A DNA stretch of 64,000 bases from Pseudomonas fluorescens (GTDB lineage: Bacteria > Pseudomonadota > Gammaproteobacteria > Pseudomonadales > Pseudomonadaceae): contig NZ_KZ477985.1 in NCBI RefSeq assembly GCF_002837185.1, positions 1-64,000 on the forward strand, read 5' to 3'. Position numbers and translations under genes: made by a program. Each line of letters starts with the position of its first letter. Position 1 is the stretch's first letter. Under the pieces are notes generated by a model, which searched no databases, was not told the DNA's origin, and saw only the letters and a list, made by a program, of their open reading frames with translations. Of the stretch, positions 33,346 through 40,903 are shown in pieces.

Positions 33346-33383
33346 GCCTCTTATTCATACGCCAGCCCAGGGTGGCCCCATGA
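33342..33383 (+). CDS. Possible 13-residue bridging ORF between sctV and sctD
   Basis: ATG 33342 overlaps the sctV stop as ATGA, and its own stop TGA (33381-33383) overlaps the sctD start ATG 33380 as ATGA. It encodes MSLLFIRQPRVAP. It may exist only to hand ribosomes from sctV to sctD, keeping the translational coupling seen through the rest of the operon. No evidence for a functional peptide. Confidence 0.35.
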   Translation: MSLLFIRQPRVAP

Positions 33384-34282
33384 TGTTCGAGCTGCGAGTG
33401 CTGGACGGCTTGCATCAGGGCGCCGCGCTGCCGTTATTTGGCGAGCAGTGGAGCCTGGGTGCCAACCCGGACGCTGATTTGCTGTTGAATGATCCCGAGG
33501 TCGTCGAGCATCACGCACGTTTGCGCTTGGCCGACGATCGATGGTCGGTGCAGGCCGAGGCAGGACTGCTTAAAGACAGCGATGGGCAAGTGTTGGCGCA
33601 GATCGGCGAGCTTGCGCTGAACACGGTCTTTTTGATTGGCTCCGTTCGCCTGTGTGTCAGCCCGGCTGATCAGCCCTGGCCGCAGGCGCCCGTGGCTGTA
33701 CCGCCGTCTTCTGAGCCTGAGGGGCAGGCCCCGCTTGCGTTGAAACTGTCGTCCATTTCATCGTCCCAGCAAAAGCGTTTGCTCAGCCTGGCACTTGCGT
33801 TTGCCGTGCTCATGGCGGCGGTCGGCATTATTTTCAGTGGAGAGCGCAATGCTCAGGCATCGCTGATGCCGGCGGTGATTCAAAAGCCTGAGCTGGCCTC
33901 GCCGTTCGAGGTGCGCCAGCAATTGTTGAAGATGCTCAACGAGCGGGAGCTGGGCCTGCGGGTCAGCTTGCAGGTCATCAATGGCCAGATTTCCCTCAGT
34001 GGTGATGTTTCGCAGGAGGACGTTGATGTGGTTGCACGCATGCTGGATCGGTTTGGCAAAGAGTTCGATACCGCTGTGCCGGTGATCAGTCGCGTGCGGG
34101 TACGTGACGGCGTACTGCCGTTCAAGATCGTACAGATCATCGGCGGACCGAACGGTCACGTGGTTCTGGAGGAAGGCACCCGACTGTTCGTGGGCGATGA
34201 AGTCAATGGGCTGCGCGTGGTGCTGATCGACAACAGCAAAGTGGTATTCGACGGTGCGCAACGGTATGAGGTGCGCTGGTGA
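33380..34282 (+). CDS. sctD: HrpQ/RspQ, T3SS inner-membrane ring protein SctD (300 aa)
   Basis: Single-pass inner-membrane ring component. An N-terminal FHA-like cytoplasmic domain (residues 3-95, with 'WSLGANPDADLLLNDPEVVEHHARL') is followed by a linker, a membrane segment at about 134-152 and a periplasmic domain with BON-like repeats. A second ATG immediately follows the first. The stop overlaps the GTG of sctN. Confidence 0.88.
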   Translation: MMFELRVLDGLHQGAALPLFGEQWSLGANPDADLLLNDPEVVEHHARLRLADDRWSVQAEAGLLKDSDGQVLAQIGELALNTVFLIGSVRLCVSPADQPWPQAPVAVPPSSEPEGQAPLALKLSSISSSQQKRLLSLALAFAVLMAAVGIIFSGERNAQASLMPAVIQKPELASPFEVRQQLLKMLNERELGLRVSLQVINGQISLSGDVSQEDVDVVARMLDRFGKEFDTAVPVISRVRVRDGVLPFKIVQIIGGPNGHVVLEEGTRLFVGDEVNGLRVVLIDNSKVVFDGAQRYEVRW

Positions 34283-35637
34283 CCGGCACATTGCAAGAGC
34301 GCCTCGAGGCGTGGCAACGCAGTCAATCGGCGGCGTTGAATGGCTTTTCGCCCGTCACGATGCGCGGTCGCATACAGCGCGTCAACGGCATGCTGATGCA
34401 ATGCCGGCTACCCCATGCACGTATCGGCGATCTGTGCCAGGTTGAAAAACAACCTGGCGATTACATGCTTGCCGAAATCATCGGTTTCGATCAGCAGGAC
34501 GCGGTGCTCAGCGCCTTGGGCAATCTGGAAGGCGTGAGCGTAGGTGCCGGCGTGGAGCGCCTTGGTGTGCCGCACAGGGTACGAGTGGGTCATGACCTGC
34601 TTGGCCAGGTGCTGGACGGTTTCGGCCGGCCGATTGCCGGCGACGGACCCAGCGCGTTTGCCGAGGCGGATACGCCTGATGCAACCCCGGTGCTGTGCGA
34701 GGCGCCGTTGCCCACGGAACGGCCGCGTATCAACCGCGCGTTGGCCACGGGCGTGCGTTCGATTGATGGCCTGATGACGCTGGGGGAAGGCCAGCGCGTC
34801 GGGCTGTTTGCAGGGGCAGGTTGTGGCAAGACGACGTTGTTGGCCGAAATCGCCCGTAACGTGGATTGCGATGTGATCGTGTTCGGTTTGATCGGCGAAC
34901 GGGGTCGTGAACTACGCGAGTTCCTTGACCATGAACTGGATGATCAATTGCGTGCCAAGGCAGTGCTGGTGTGCTCCACCTCCGACCGTTCCAGTATGGA
35001 GCGCGCCCGCGCAGCCTTTACCGCGACGGCATTGGCCGAGGGTTTTCGACGCAAGGGGCAGCGAGTGCTGCTGCTGATCGACTCCCTGACGCGGTTTGCG
35101 CGAGCCCAGCGCGAAATCGGCCTGGCCGCGGGCGAACCTTTGGGGCGAGGAGGTCTGCCGCCTTCGGTGTACAGCCTGTTGCCGCGCCTTGTAGAGCGGG
35201 CCGGGTTGACGCGTGAGGGGGTAATCACGGCCATCTACACAGTGCTCATCGAGCAGGACTCGATGAATGATCCGGTGGCCGATGAAGTTCGCTCGCTGCT
35301 GGATGGTCATATCGTGCTGTCACGCAAGCTGGCCGAGCGTGGCCATTATCCAGCGGTCGACGTACTCGCCAGCCTGTCGCGGATTCTCACCAACGTCGCC
35401 GAGCCTGCGCATATCAAGGCCGGCACCGCATTGCGGCGGCTGTTGTCGGCCTACCAGCAGATCGAGCTGATGCTCAAGCTGGGCGAGTACCAGGCGGGCA
35501 ATGACGCCCTGACCGACATGGCGGTGGACAGCCGTCAGGCAGTAGACAGTTTCCTGCGCCAGGACCTGCGCGAACCTTCGTCCCTCACCACGACTATGGA
35601 TCAACTGACGGAGCTGACCGCCTATGTCCCATTCTGA
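34279..35637 (+). CDS. sctN: T3SS ATPase SctN (HrcN/RscN, 452 aa)
   Basis: Hexameric ATPase that strips chaperones and unfolds substrates at the base of the apparatus. Walker A GAGCGKTT at residues 179-186, Walker B 'RVLLLIDSLTRFARAQREIGLAAGE' and the F1/FliI-family core are present. Translation starts at GTG 34279 inside the sctD stop, and the gene overlaps sctO by 14 bp. Confidence 0.96.
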   Translation: MTGTLQERLEAWQRSQSAALNGFSPVTMRGRIQRVNGMLMQCRLPHARIGDLCQVEKQPGDYMLAEIIGFDQQDAVLSALGNLEGVSVGAGVERLGVPHRVRVGHDLLGQVLDGFGRPIAGDGPSAFAEADTPDATPVLCEAPLPTERPRINRALATGVRSIDGLMTLGEGQRVGLFAGAGCGKTTLLAEIARNVDCDVIVFGLIGERGRELREFLDHELDDQLRAKAVLVCSTSDRSSMERARAAFTATALAEGFRRKGQRVLLLIDSLTRFARAQREIGLAAGEPLGRGGLPPSVYSLLPRLVERAGLTREGVITAIYTVLIEQDSMNDPVADEVRSLLDGHIVLSRKLAERGHYPAVDVLASLSRILTNVAEPAHIKAGTALRRLLSAYQQIELMLKLGEYQAGNDALTDMAVDSRQAVDSFLRQDLREPSSLTTTMDQLTELTAYVPF

Positions 35638-36052
35638 AATGCTGCCGGGTGAAATCGAAACGCTGCGCCGTTTGCGTCGGTACCGGGCAGACCGTGCCGA
35701 GCGTGAGCTGCGCGAAGCCAAACGATCACAGCAAGCGCTGGTTGCGCACATTCAGCAAGCGCAAGACACGCTTGAGAAAACCCGCGAAGAAGAGGCCCTG
35801 CAATCTGCACAACTGTTGAGTGAGCATCAGGGGCAGGTTGTGAGCTTTCAGGCGCTGAAGTCCTGGGGCCGCAAAGAGCAAACCTTGTCCGCCGGCACCC
35901 GGCGTGAAGAAGGCCAACTGCAACAACTGCAAGGGCAGCGCGAACAGCGTGAAGTGGAAGTGGGTATCGCACAGAAGCACGTCACCCTGTGCCTGCGCCA
36001 GGTGGAAAAGCTGCAGGAACTGGCCAATTTACTCACGCAGGAACCGATATGA
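35624..36052 (+). CDS. sctO: HrpO/RspO, T3SS stalk protein SctO (142 aa)
   Basis: Small, highly charged helical protein (Arg/Glu/Gln-rich throughout) expected to form an antiparallel coiled coil that couples the ATPase to the export gate, like FliJ. Position between sctN and sctP and length match. It overlaps sctN by 14 bp and sctP in an ATGA. Confidence 0.87.
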   Translation: MSHSEMLPGEIETLRRLRRYRADRAERELREAKRSQQALVAHIQQAQDTLEKTREEEALQSAQLLSEHQGQVVSFQALKSWGRKEQTLSAGTRREEGQLQQLQGQREQREVEVGIAQKHVTLCLRQVEKLQELANLLTQEPI

Positions 36053-36507
36053 ACCCGATCTCAGCCAACCCCCCTGAACGCCAACGTCGACGCGACCCCC
36101 GTGAGGAACGGGTTCACGAGGTAGACGCCTTGGTGCCTTGGGAACAACGGCAGCTCTTTACCCAATTGTTCGGTGATGACGATCGGGAGTCGGACCGTAG
36201 CGCGTCACAGGCCGAAATAAAGATATCGGGTGATCTCGCCATGGTCCAGGCGTTGACGGAGCAATTGCTGCCTCGCCTGCAAAGCGTTTCAACCTTGCCG
36301 CTGTCGGTGGCCATGTACTTGCCCCGTCTGGGGCGGATCAACGCCAGTATTCGTCGAAAAAAGGCTGGATGGGATATCGAGCTGGAGGCGGAGCAGATGA
36401 CAACTGCAAGTTGGCTCCATGACGTACGGCAGCAGTGTGAACGCAGGCTCGCCGCAAGCCTGGCGTTACCGGTGCAGCTGTACGTGGCAAATTCGGCACC
36501 GGCATGA
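36049..36507 (+). CDS. sctP: HrpP/RspP, T3SS pilus-length and substrate-switch protein SctP (152 aa)
   Basis: HrpP-type regulator, thought to be secreted and to switch the apparatus from pilin to effector export. The N-terminus is polar and Arg-rich; the C-terminal region 'LPLSVAMYLPRLGRINASIRRKKAGWDIELEAE' resembles the conserved substrate-switch domain. ATG 36049 overlaps the sctO stop; the longer open frame is rejected. It overlaps sctQ in an ATGA. Confidence 0.8.
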   Translation: MNPISANPPERQRRRDPREERVHEVDALVPWEQRQLFTQLFGDDDRESDRSASQAEIKISGDLAMVQALTEQLLPRLQSVSTLPLSVAMYLPRLGRINASIRRKKAGWDIELEAEQMTTASWLHDVRQQCERRLAASLALPVQLYVANSAPA

Positions 36508-37517
36508 TGTTGCCACCTCTGGTCTTGCGCACGGTGAGGGCTGATGCAGTGGCGGCCCGGCGCCGATTGGGACGCGGATTGCGTATGCCGTTCCAGGTTG
36601 CTGAGCAACGGGGCGAGTTACGCCTCGAGCCCGGCACTGAGCCAGCTGGCGCTCAGACGTTGTGCGTCGAAACCACCTGTGGGGTAGTAGCGTTCAGTGA
36701 GCCGGGGCCGCAATTGAGCTTGATGGGCGAATGCCCGGTGACATTGGCCCAGGCTGGCAACGATCCGAATTCCTGGTTCTGGGAATTACTTCAGCACTAT
36801 CTGAGCCCGCAGATACGTGACCTGTTCGGTTATGTGCGGTTGCTGGATGCCGGTCGCCCCGAGGGCTTCGGCTGTCGGCTCAGCGTGTCCCTGGGCGCTT
36901 CGCGGGCCACGGGCTATGTGTGGCTGAGCGCTGAAAGCTTCCTCGCGTTGTGCGAAGCCGCCCCATGGCGTTCTATCGCTGCACCGCTGCCGGCGCGGCT
37001 CCAACTGGCGATTGCCGTAACTCTGGGACGCGTGCGCCTGACAATTGCACAGGTACGCAGCCTGCGCGCCGGTGATGTGTTGGTCCCTGAACTGACCCTG
37101 TTCCAGGCGCAGGGCAGCGGGTATATCCAGGTTGGCAGGCATCGGCTGCGGGGCACTATTGACGATGAAAACGGGACCATGTGCCTGACCCTTTCTTCTA
37201 TCGAGGACACGTCTGTGGACGAGAATTTTGCAGCGCACCCGTACTCCGAGGATGCGCAGGATGAACCCGTGGTGGATATCTTTGGCCACGAGCCATTCGA
37301 TGAGTTGAGCATGGCGCTGAATGTTCGCTGCGGCACACTGAATCTCACGCTGGGTGAGTTGCGCAATCTGGGCCCTGGCTCCGTGCTGGGTATTACCGGT
37401 TACGCGCCTGGCCTGGCGGGCCTGTATTACGGCGATCGCCCGATTGGGCAGGGCCAGTTGGTGGAGGTCGACGGCCGTCTGGGGTTGCAGTTGTCCCGCG
37501 TGCTCTTCGGCCGATGA
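36504..37517 (+). CDS. sctQ: T3SS sorting-platform (C-ring) protein SctQ, single-chain (337 aa)
   Basis: Cytoplasmic sorting-platform protein. The C-terminal SpoA/surface-presentation-of-antigens domain is visible near residues 265-335 ('LNVRCGTLNLTLGELRNLGPGSVLGITGY'), with a second SpoA-like segment near 170-225. In P. syringae this protein is split into HrcQa and HrcQb; here it is one uninterrupted frame. Confidence 0.87.
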   Translation: MMLPPLVLRTVRADAVAARRRLGRGLRMPFQVAEQRGELRLEPGTEPAGAQTLCVETTCGVVAFSEPGPQLSLMGECPVTLAQAGNDPNSWFWELLQHYLSPQIRDLFGYVRLLDAGRPEGFGCRLSVSLGASRATGYVWLSAESFLALCEAAPWRSIAAPLPARLQLAIAVTLGRVRLTIAQVRSLRAGDVLVPELTLFQAQGSGYIQVGRHRLRGTIDDENGTMCLTLSSIEDTSVDENFAAHPYSEDAQDEPVVDIFGHEPFDELSMALNVRCGTLNLTLGELRNLGPGSVLGITGYAPGLAGLYYGDRPIGQGQLVEVDGRLGLQLSRVLFGR

Positions 37518-38167
37518 TACTTCAGGGGCTGGACCCCCTCGTTCTCGCGCTGTTTCTCGCCACGCTGACGCTGATGCCGATGCTGTTGATTATCTGCACA
37601 TCGTTTCTGAAGATCGTGATTGTGCTGATGATCACCCGCAACGCCATCGGCGTGCAGCAGGTGCCACCCAGTATGGCGATCAACGGCATCGCATTGGCCG
37701 CGTCGCTATTTATCATGGCGCCGGTGGGCTACCAGATCGCCGAAAGTCTGAAGATTTCTCCACTGGACACGAGCAATGTGCAGACGGTGCTGCAGACAGG
37801 CGCAGAGGCCATCAAGCCGTTGCGTGCATTCATGCTGCGCAATCTCGACCCCGACGTACTCACCCACCTGTTGGAAAACACGCAACGCCTTTGGCCCGCG
37901 CAAATGGCCCAGGAGGTCCGGCGTGAAGACCTGATCCTGCTGATTCCTGCCTATGTCTTGTCGCAACTGCAGGCGGGCTTCGAAATCGGTTTTCTGATCT
38001 ACATCCCCTTTATCGTGATCGATCTGATTGTCTCCAACCTCTTATTGGCGCTGGGTATGCAGATGGTTTCACCCATGACCATTTCCCTGCCGCTCAAATT
38101 GCTGCTGTTTGTGATGGTGTCCGGCTGGTCGCGGCTGCTCGACAGTTTGTTCCTTTCCTATCTCTGA
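37514..38167 (+). CDS. sctR: T3SS export apparatus protein SctR (217 aa)
   Basis: FliP/SctR family component of the membrane-embedded export gate. Four membrane segments flank a periplasmic/cytoplasmic loop, with 'LIICTSFLKIVIVLMITRNAIGVQQVPPSM' a strong family signature. The start overlaps the sctQ stop. Confidence 0.95.
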   Translation: MILQGLDPLVLALFLATLTLMPMLLIICTSFLKIVIVLMITRNAIGVQQVPPSMAINGIALAASLFIMAPVGYQIAESLKISPLDTSNVQTVLQTGAEAIKPLRAFMLRNLDPDVLTHLLENTQRLWPAQMAQEVRREDLILLIPAYVLSQLQAGFEIGFLIYIPFIVIDLIVSNLLLALGMQMVSPMTISLPLKLLLFVMVSGWSRLLDSLFLSYL

Positions 38168-38174
38168 GCTGACT

Positions 38175-38438
38175 ATGGAACCGATCGTATTGTTCAAGCA
38201 GGGCATGCTGCTGGTGGTGGTCTTGACGGCGCCGCCGCTGATCGTGGCTGTGGTGGTGGGGGTGCTGACCTCGTTGGTGCAGGCGCTGATGCAGGTACAG
38301 GACCAGACGTTGCCGTTTGGTATCAAGCTGGTAGCGGTGGGTGTCACGTTGATCATGACCGGGCGCTGGATTGGCGTGGAGTTGATTCAACTGATCAACC
38401 TGACGTTCGACATGATTGGCCGCTCGGCCCTCCAGTGA
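38175..38438 (+). CDS. sctS: T3SS export apparatus protein SctS (87 aa)
   Basis: FliQ/SctS family, two membrane helices, with typical 'LTSLVQALMQVQDQTLPFGIKLV' in the loop. It starts 7 bp after sctR, one of only two places in the operon without overlap. Confidence 0.94.
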   Translation: MEPIVLFKQGMLLVVVLTAPPLIVAVVVGVLTSLVQALMQVQDQTLPFGIKLVAVGVTLIMTGRWIGVELIQLINLTFDMIGRSALQ

Positions 38439-38448
38439 GGTTGCGTCT

Positions 38449-39237
38449 GTGCTGCTGTATCTTGAGTTTCTGCCGAGTCTGATCATCGCCATGGCGCGTA
38501 TTTATCCCTGTGCTTTTCTGGTAGCGGCATTCAGTTTTCAACATATTCGAGGCATGCCCCGGCATACGATCGTGATGGTCATGGCGTTGATCCCCGCGCC
38601 AGGCATCCATGCCGCGTTGGAGGGCCTGGATTATTCGGGGCTCATGCTTGCAGGCCTGGCGCTCAAAGAGCTGGCCCTTGGGGTGTTGCTGGGCGTATTG
38701 CTGTCTATGCCGTTCTGGATGTTCGAGTCGGTGGGAGCGCTGCTGGATAACCAGCGAGGCGCATTGGCCGGAGGCCAGCTCAACCCATCCCTGGGGCCGG
38801 ACGCGACGCCTGTCGGGCACCTGCTCAAGCATTTGGCGATTTTTCTGTTGATGGTTACGCTGGGGCTGGGTGCATTGACCCAGGTGATCTGGGACAGTTA
38901 TCTGATCTGGCCGCCAACGGTGTGGTTCCCGCTGCCGTCGCCTAATGGGTTCAGCGTGTTTATCGCCCTGCTCGGGGATACGTTCACGCATATGCTGCTC
39001 TACGCCGCACCCTTCATCGCCGTGCTGCTGTTGCTGGAGTTCGGCATCGCGCTGCTGGGGGTCTACAGTCAGCAATTGCAGGTGAGTACGCTGGCTCCGC
39101 CGCTCAAGAGCCTGGCGGGGATTGGCATCCTTTTGCTGTATTTTGCGTTGCTGCAGGATTTGATTGTCGGGCGCATGAACTTGCTGGGTGATCTCAAGCA
39201 TTCCCTCGGACTGCTGTTCAAGGTAGGGATGCCATGA
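38449..39237 (+). CDS. sctT: T3SS export apparatus protein SctT (262 aa)
   Basis: FliR/SctT family polytopic membrane protein ('YPCAFLVAAFSFQHIRGMPRH'). I place the start at GTG 38449 with GAGG 8 nt upstream, which gives VLLYLEFLPSLI; the open frame extends 11 codons further and overlaps sctS. The stop overlaps the ATG of sctU. Confidence 0.92.
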   Translation: MLLYLEFLPSLIIAMARIYPCAFLVAAFSFQHIRGMPRHTIVMVMALIPAPGIHAALEGLDYSGLMLAGLALKELALGVLLGVLLSMPFWMFESVGALLDNQRGALAGGQLNPSLGPDATPVGHLLKHLAIFLLMVTLGLGALTQVIWDSYLIWPPTVWFPLPSPNGFSVFIALLGDTFTHMLLYAAPFIAVLLLLEFGIALLGVYSQQLQVSTLAPPLKSLAGIGILLLYFALLQDLIVGRMNLLGDLKHSLGLLFKVGMP

Positions 39238-40331
39238 GTGACTCGGGGGAGAAAAAACACCCCGCCTCGGCCAAAAAACTGCGCGATCAGCGCAAGAAAG
39301 GCCAGGTTTCCCAAAGCCAGGATGTGAGCAAGTTGCTGGTGCTGACCGCCATCAGCGAAATCGCACTGTATACCGCGCAAATCAGCTTGCAACGGTTTGA
39401 GCAAATGATGGTGTTGCCGATTTCACGCATCAATCAGCCTTTTGTGCGAGCGCTGGAGGAGGTGTTGTTCGACGGGCTGGTGGTTTTTTTATCCTTCGCG
39501 CTGTTGATGGTCGGGGTTGCGATTGCCACTAAACTGATCAGCAGTTGGATGCAAATCGGGTTCCTGTTCGCCCCGGACGCGCTCAAGCTCGATTTCAATC
39601 GGATCAACCCCATGAGCCAACTCAAGCAGATGTTCTCCGCGCAGTCGGTGATGAACCTGTTGATGAGCGTGGCCAAAGCGTTTCTCCTGGGACTGATTGT
39701 GTATCTGGTGGTCTGGCCTTCTCTGGATGCTCTGATTAATCTGGCGAACAGCGATCTGCAAAGTTACCTGCTGGCGCTGATTGCGCTGTTCCGCCATCTG
39801 CTGCACGCCTGTCTCGGATTACTGCTGGTGTTGGCACTGACCGACCTGACAATGCAAAAGTACTTCTTTGCCAAGCGCATGCGCATGACCCAGGTCGAGG
39901 TCACCAAGGAATACAAAGATATGGAGGGCGACCCCCATGTCAAAGGCCAACGCCGCTCGCTGGCCTATCAATTGGCCCAGGAAGAACCCAAGGTCAAGTT
40001 GCCCAAGCTGGAAGAGTCGGACATGTTGGTCGTCAACCCGACCCACTTTGCCGTCGCCCTGTATTACCGTCGCGGCAAGACGCCGTTGCCGCAGTTGGTG
40101 GACAAGGGCACGGATGCGCAGGCGCGTAGACTCATCGACCGTGCCAAGGCCGCTGACGTGCCGGTCATCCAATGCGTCTGGCTGGCCCGCACACTTTACG
40201 AGAAAAGACTCGGGGCGCCGATTCCTCGCGAGACGCTGCAGGCCGTGGCGTTGATCTACCGTACCTTGCGTGAGCTGGATGATGAAGCCAAACGTGAGAC
40301 CCTCACTTTGCCGGAGCTCGAGCAGCGCTGA
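39234..40331 (+). CDS. sctU: T3SS export apparatus switch protein SctU (365 aa)
   Basis: FlhB/SctU family. Four membrane segments in the first 210 residues are followed by a cytoplasmic domain with the self-cleaving NPTH motif at residues 268-271. It is the last gene of the export operon. Its stop abuts directly the stop of convergent hrpV, without a visible terminator between them. Confidence 0.95.
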   Translation: MSDSGEKKHPASAKKLRDQRKKGQVSQSQDVSKLLVLTAISEIALYTAQISLQRFEQMMVLPISRINQPFVRALEEVLFDGLVVFLSFALLMVGVAIATKLISSWMQIGFLFAPDALKLDFNRINPMSQLKQMFSAQSVMNLLMSVAKAFLLGLIVYLVVWPSLDALINLANSDLQSYLLALIALFRHLLHACLGLLLVLALTDLTMQKYFFAKRMRMTQVEVTKEYKDMEGDPHVKGQRRSLAYQLAQEEPKVKLPKLEESDMLVVNPTHFAVALYYRRGKTPLPQLVDKGTDAQARRLIDRAKAADVPVIQCVWLARTLYEKRLGAPIPRETLQAVALIYRTLRELDDEAKRETLTLPELEQR

Positions 40332-40703
40332 TCAGCGTGTAACCGAGAGGTCCAGAGCGTGCAAGTTGGCCAGAGACAGCATTCGGCTGAGGATTGTGTC
40401 CAGCACCTGGGGCTGGGCGGGCAGGGCGTGCCAGATAACCAGTGCGCCCTGTTTGTCCAGATAGATGTAACAGCCGTCAAACGCCAGCGCCTGTTCAAAA
40501 CGACGCTCCAATACGCGTTCCAACTGGCCCGATTGCAGGGCCATGTTCTCGATGTGTAACGCCACCCCCTTGCGCGCGCCGGCATCGCACGAACGCCATG
40601 TGATTCCCGCGCACAGTTGCTGGTGAGCGGTGCGGCCGCTCACCAGGTCGTCGAGGAGTATCTGGCGCTTCAGGTGACCGTCTGCCAACCCCTTCACGCT
40701 CAT
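40332..40703 (-). CDS. hrpV: HrpV-like negative regulator (123 aa)
   Basis: In P. syringae HrpV binds the activator HrpS and lowers hrpL transcription, while HrpG relieves this. The assignment rests on position (last gene of hrpF-hrpG-hrcC-hrpT-hrpV, convergent to sctU), length and modest similarity. ATG 40703 overlaps the hrpT stop. Persistence of HrpV next to a single HrpR/S-like protein suggests that it targets that one protein here. Confidence 0.75.
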   Translation of the reverse strand: MSVKGLADGHLKRQILLDDLVSGRTAHQQLCAGITWRSCDAGARKGVALHIENMALQSGQLERVLERRFEQALAFDGCYIYLDKQGALVIWHALPAQPQVLDTILSRMLSLANLHALDLSVTR

Positions 40704-40903
40704 CGTTCCAGAGAGATCGTTTGATAGTCCGAGCGTTCGCCGGCGGGCCCGGGTTCGACGCGCATCTGGGGTGGCCACCAGACCACCATCTTGTCCTTGG
40801 TCGATTGCGGGCGTGAGCAGGAATCGCCTTTGCAAGTCGGCGTGCAACCAGTGGCAAGCAATACGATGCCCAGCACTGTGACGTACAACAGTTTGTGGTT
40901 CAT
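40700..40903 (-). CDS. hrpT: HrpT-like outer-membrane lipoprotein, putative secretin pilotin (67 aa)
   Basis: Small lipoprotein with a clear signal and lipobox ('VLLATGC', Cys at about residue 19). HrpT proteins sit next to the secretin gene and are thought to help its outer-membrane assembly. It overlaps both sctC and hrpV by four bases. Confidence 0.8.
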   Translation of the reverse strand: MNHKLLYVTVLGIVLLATGCTPTCKGDSCSRPQSTKDKMVVWWPPQMRVEPGPAGERSDYQTISLER

